Positions 14,289-15,299 of a DNA stretch of 15,299 nucleotides are shown here, piece by piece. Below the pieces are notes generated by a model that was not told the DNA's origin, did no database searches, and worked only from the letters and a program-made list of their open reading frames with translations. Source of the DNA: Microcaldota archaeon. GTDB lineage: Archaea > Micrarchaeota > Micrarchaeia > Micrarchaeales > Micrarchaeaceae. The stretch's first letter is position 1. Each line of letters opens with the position of its first letter. The stretch lies in contig JAJZLZ010000010.1 of the NCBI GenBank assembly GCA_021850375.1, positions 7,853-23,151 on the forward strand, in the 5' to 3' direction. The position numbers and the translations under genes are program-made.

Positions 14289-14314
14289 TCTCGGCGGCCC
14301 CATAGGTGTTAAAA

Positions 14315-14995
14315 ATGACTGAACAAGAATTTCTGGCGGATCAGAACGATTATTTAGAGGCGGGAATACACATCGCAACGAAGATGAAGAGCCCAGGGAT
14401 GAAGAAATTCATCTACAAAACAAGGGATGACGGGCTGTATTTGCTAGATCTAAACACGATAGACAGCCGCATAAGGCTTGCTAGCAAACTGGTTGCAAGC
14501 TATGCGCAAAAGGACGTCGTAGTGACCGCATCTAGAATATACGCAATCGTTCCCGCGCAGAAGTTTGCGGAGATAATACAGGCAAATTTCATAAAGGGCA
14601 GGGTCACCCCAGGAATATTTACAAACCCGAACAGAGAGGACTTCATGGAGCCCAAATTAATAGTTATAAGCGACTCCAGGAACGAAAAGCAGGCGATAAA
14701 GGAGGCGAGCAAGATAAATATGCCAATACTCGCGCTCAGCGACACAGACAACTCCACGAAATTCACAGATCTACTAATACCTGTGAACAACAGGGGAAGG
14801 CGCTCGCTCGCATTCGTATACTTTTTGCTTGCGCGTGAGGTGCAGAAAGCAAGGGGCGCAATATCCTCAAATGAGGAATTCAAGTACACGATTGCAGACT
14901 TTGAGGCAAAGATAGATACGACCCACATAAAGCCCGCAAAGCAAACAAAGCAGGGATTTGGCGGCCAAAGAGAGCGCAGGCACAATAACTTCTAA
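14315..14995 (+). CDS. rps2: Small-subunit ribosomal protein uS2
   Basis: A universal small-subunit protein near the 30S head-body junction. Family segments are YLEAGIHIATKMKSPGMKKFIYKTRDDGLYLLDL near the N-terminus, FIKGRVTPGIFTNP, PKLIVISDSRNEKQAIKEA, MPILALSDTDN and NRGRRSLAFVYFLLAREV. ATG 14315 is chosen because AGGTG lies about 6 nt upstream; an in-frame GTG at 14306 would add three residues and falls only 3 nt after tRNA-Pro. The 226-residue protein has a C-terminal basic Gly/Gln/Arg tail (from about residue 205, QTKQGFGGQRERRHNN) beyond the conserved core. It is the last gene of the cluster; a T-rich stretch at 15048-15074 is a plausible termination zone. Confidence 0.95.
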   Translation: MTEQEFLADQNDYLEAGIHIATKMKSPGMKKFIYKTRDDGLYLLDLNTIDSRIRLASKLVASYAQKDVVVTASRIYAIVPAQKFAEIIQANFIKGRVTPGIFTNPNREDFMEPKLIVISDSRNEKQAIKEASKINMPILALSDTDNSTKFTDLLIPVNNRGRRSLAFVYFLLAREVQKARGAISSNEEFKYTIADFEAKIDTTHIKPAKQTKQGFGGQRERRHNNF

Positions 14996-15040
14996 TTGTG
15001 CGGCCATAGCGGGCCAAAATTGATGGAACTTCAACTATTA

Positions 15041-15074
15041 ACCGCTTGTTTGCATTGTTATTATTTCTTATTCA
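15041..15074 (+). terminator. T-rich termination zone after rps2
   Basis: The gap behind rps2 contains several short T-runs (TTGTTTGC, TTGTTATTATTTC, TTATTC) without a hairpin, which is how archaeal RNA polymerase usually terminates. It lies between the ribosomal cluster and the mobile element. Confidence 0.35.
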
Positions 15075-15123
15075 ATGATAAGAGATAATTATGCTGGAAA
15101 ACGGCTCAATACTATTGGCGATA

Positions 15124-15138
15124 TGTATAAAATATACA
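15124..15138. repeat. Short inverted repeat in AT-rich spacer
   Basis: TGTATA (15124-15129) and TATACA (15133-15138) form a perfect 6-bp inverted repeat with an AAA spacer, about 100 bp before the tnpB start. It may be a promoter element or chance in an AT-rich region. Confidence 0.25.
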
Positions 15139-15161
15139 AGATTTAACAACGTGAGCGGGAA

Positions 15162-15186
15162 ATCCCACACTCTCTAGAGGTGGGAT
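15162..15186 (+). repeat. Imperfect hairpin upstream of tnpB, likely IS200/IS605 end structure
   Basis: ATCCCAC (15162-15168) pairs with GTGGGAT (15180-15186). Inside it CTC (15170-15172) pairs with GAG (15177-15179) around a TCTA loop, with one bulged A. A 10-bp stem with a mismatched base close to a tnpB gene is typical of the subterminal hairpins recognised in IS200/IS605 elements. An upstream GGGA (15157-15160) can compete for the TCCC strand. The exact element boundary is not identifiable here. Confidence 0.5.
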
Positions 15187-15235
15187 GAAAGCGAACTGCA
15201 GAAAAGTGTATAAATATAAATAATAATATAAATAT

Positions 15236-15299
15236 ATGGAACTGAAAAGAGCATATAAATTCAGAATCTATCCTGATACCAAACGGCAGGCAGAGATAA
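15236..15299 (+). CDS. tnpB: TnpB-like protein (IS200/IS605-family OrfB), 3' end outside the window
   Basis: Only the first 21 codons are present. They encode MELKRAYKFRIYPDTKRQAEI, the characteristic N-terminus of TnpB/OrfB proteins (K-x-Y-K-F-R-I-Y-P-x-x-x-Q). Full-length homologues are RNA-guided DNA nucleases that help keep the transposon in place. An AT-rich TATA-containing stretch (15209-15235) precedes the ATG. No tnpA lies in the 240 bp upstream, so this is either a tnpB-only (IS1341-type) element or tnpA lies further right. The RuvC residues are outside the window, so activity cannot be judged. Confidence 0.8.
   Translation, partial: MELKRAYKFRIYPDTKRQAEI

Larger units (their letters stand above)
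14196..14302 (+). tRNA. tRNA-Pro (anticodon GGG) with interrupted T-arm, probably two introns
   Basis: Acceptor GGGGCCG (14196-14202) pairs perfectly with CGGCCCC (14295-14301), with discriminator A. The D-stem is GGCT/GGCT with G-T wobbles. The anticodon stem is CCAGC/GATGG with one G-A mismatch, loop ATGGGGT and anticodon at 14230-14232. T-stem strands CCGAG (14244-14248) and CTCGG (14290-14294) are 41 nt apart instead of 7. Removing 14249-14269 (21 nt) and a 13-nt segment within 14273-14288 leaves TTCAAAT, the T-loop of the other three tRNAs here, and a total of exactly 73 nt. Its place between rpoN and rps2 fits the conserved archaeal cluster. A pseudogene is possible but the compensating stems argue against it. 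Confidence 0.85.
15155..15299 (+). mobile_element. Left part of an IS200/IS605-type insertion element
   Basis: The hairpin at 15162-15186 plus the tnpB start define at least this much of an element continuing beyond the window. The left boundary is approximate, because these elements have no terminal inverted repeats or target duplication to mark it. It lies directly behind the rps2 cluster, a non-disruptive site. Confidence 0.5.

Noticed and set aside
14196..14302. tRNA-Pro locus as a decayed pseudogene
   Set aside because: All stems pair, both T-stem strands are intact, and removing 34 nt gives a fully standard tRNA, which random decay would not produce. The G-A mismatch in the anticodon stem is the only flaw.
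15002..15235. Small protein gene between rps2 and tnpB
   Set aside because: Frames are short and interrupted, and the region is AT-rich with hairpin and promoter-like features instead.
1..15299. CRISPR array or clustered direct repeats
   Set aside because: No regularly spaced repeats were seen on reading through the window.

Overview
The window is a gene-dense stretch of a moderately AT-rich archaeal chromosome. The archaeal assignment rests on the RNA polymerase subunits Rpo3 and Rpo10, ribosomal protein eL18, the archaeal rpo/ribosomal gene order, tRNA introns at bulge-helix-bulge-like junctions, and TATA boxes about 25 nt ahead of start codons (leaderless or near-leaderless mRNAs). Compact spacing, several small unrecognised proteins and tRNA introns at unusual sites suggest a DPANN lineage, perhaps Micrarchaeota (ARMAN-like). 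That placement is an inference, not a database result.

Left part (1-3300): the 3' part of a carbamate kinase gene overlaps a TatD-family metal-dependent hydrolase. An intron-containing tRNA-Arg(UCU) follows 3 nt later, then a small hairpin. Convergent to these is an IspD-type cytidylyltransferase, which is unexpected because canonical archaea make isoprenoids by mevalonate. Divergent from ispD is a putative lipoprotein that looks like a bacterial SlyB/Pcp surface antigen.

Middle part (3300-10900): envelope and transport genes dominate. They are an APC amino-acid permease, a membrane-anchored FKBP/SlyD-type prolyl isomerase, a six-helix membrane protein, a two-helix K+ channel with an RCK domain, tRNA-Gly(GCC), a small unknown protein and a Wzx/MurJ-like flippase. 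The flippase overlaps tail to tail with a divergent-looking CTP synthase (pyrG). An unknown protein with a disordered basic tail follows.

Right part (11700-15000): the conserved archaeal cluster rpoD - tRNA-Leu(GAG) - rpl18e - rpl13 - rps9 - rpoN - tRNA-Pro(GGG) - rps2 links transcription, translation and tRNA supply in one direction. The tRNA-Pro gene is the most unusual item. Its T-arm is interrupted, and removing a 21-nt and a 13-nt segment restores a standard 73-nt tRNA with the same TTCAAAT T-loop as the other three tRNAs here.

The right edge (15160-15299) enters an IS200/IS605-family element: an imperfect hairpin, an AT-rich promoter region and the first 21 codons of a TnpB-like protein. 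No CRISPR array, rRNA or classical defence island is visible.
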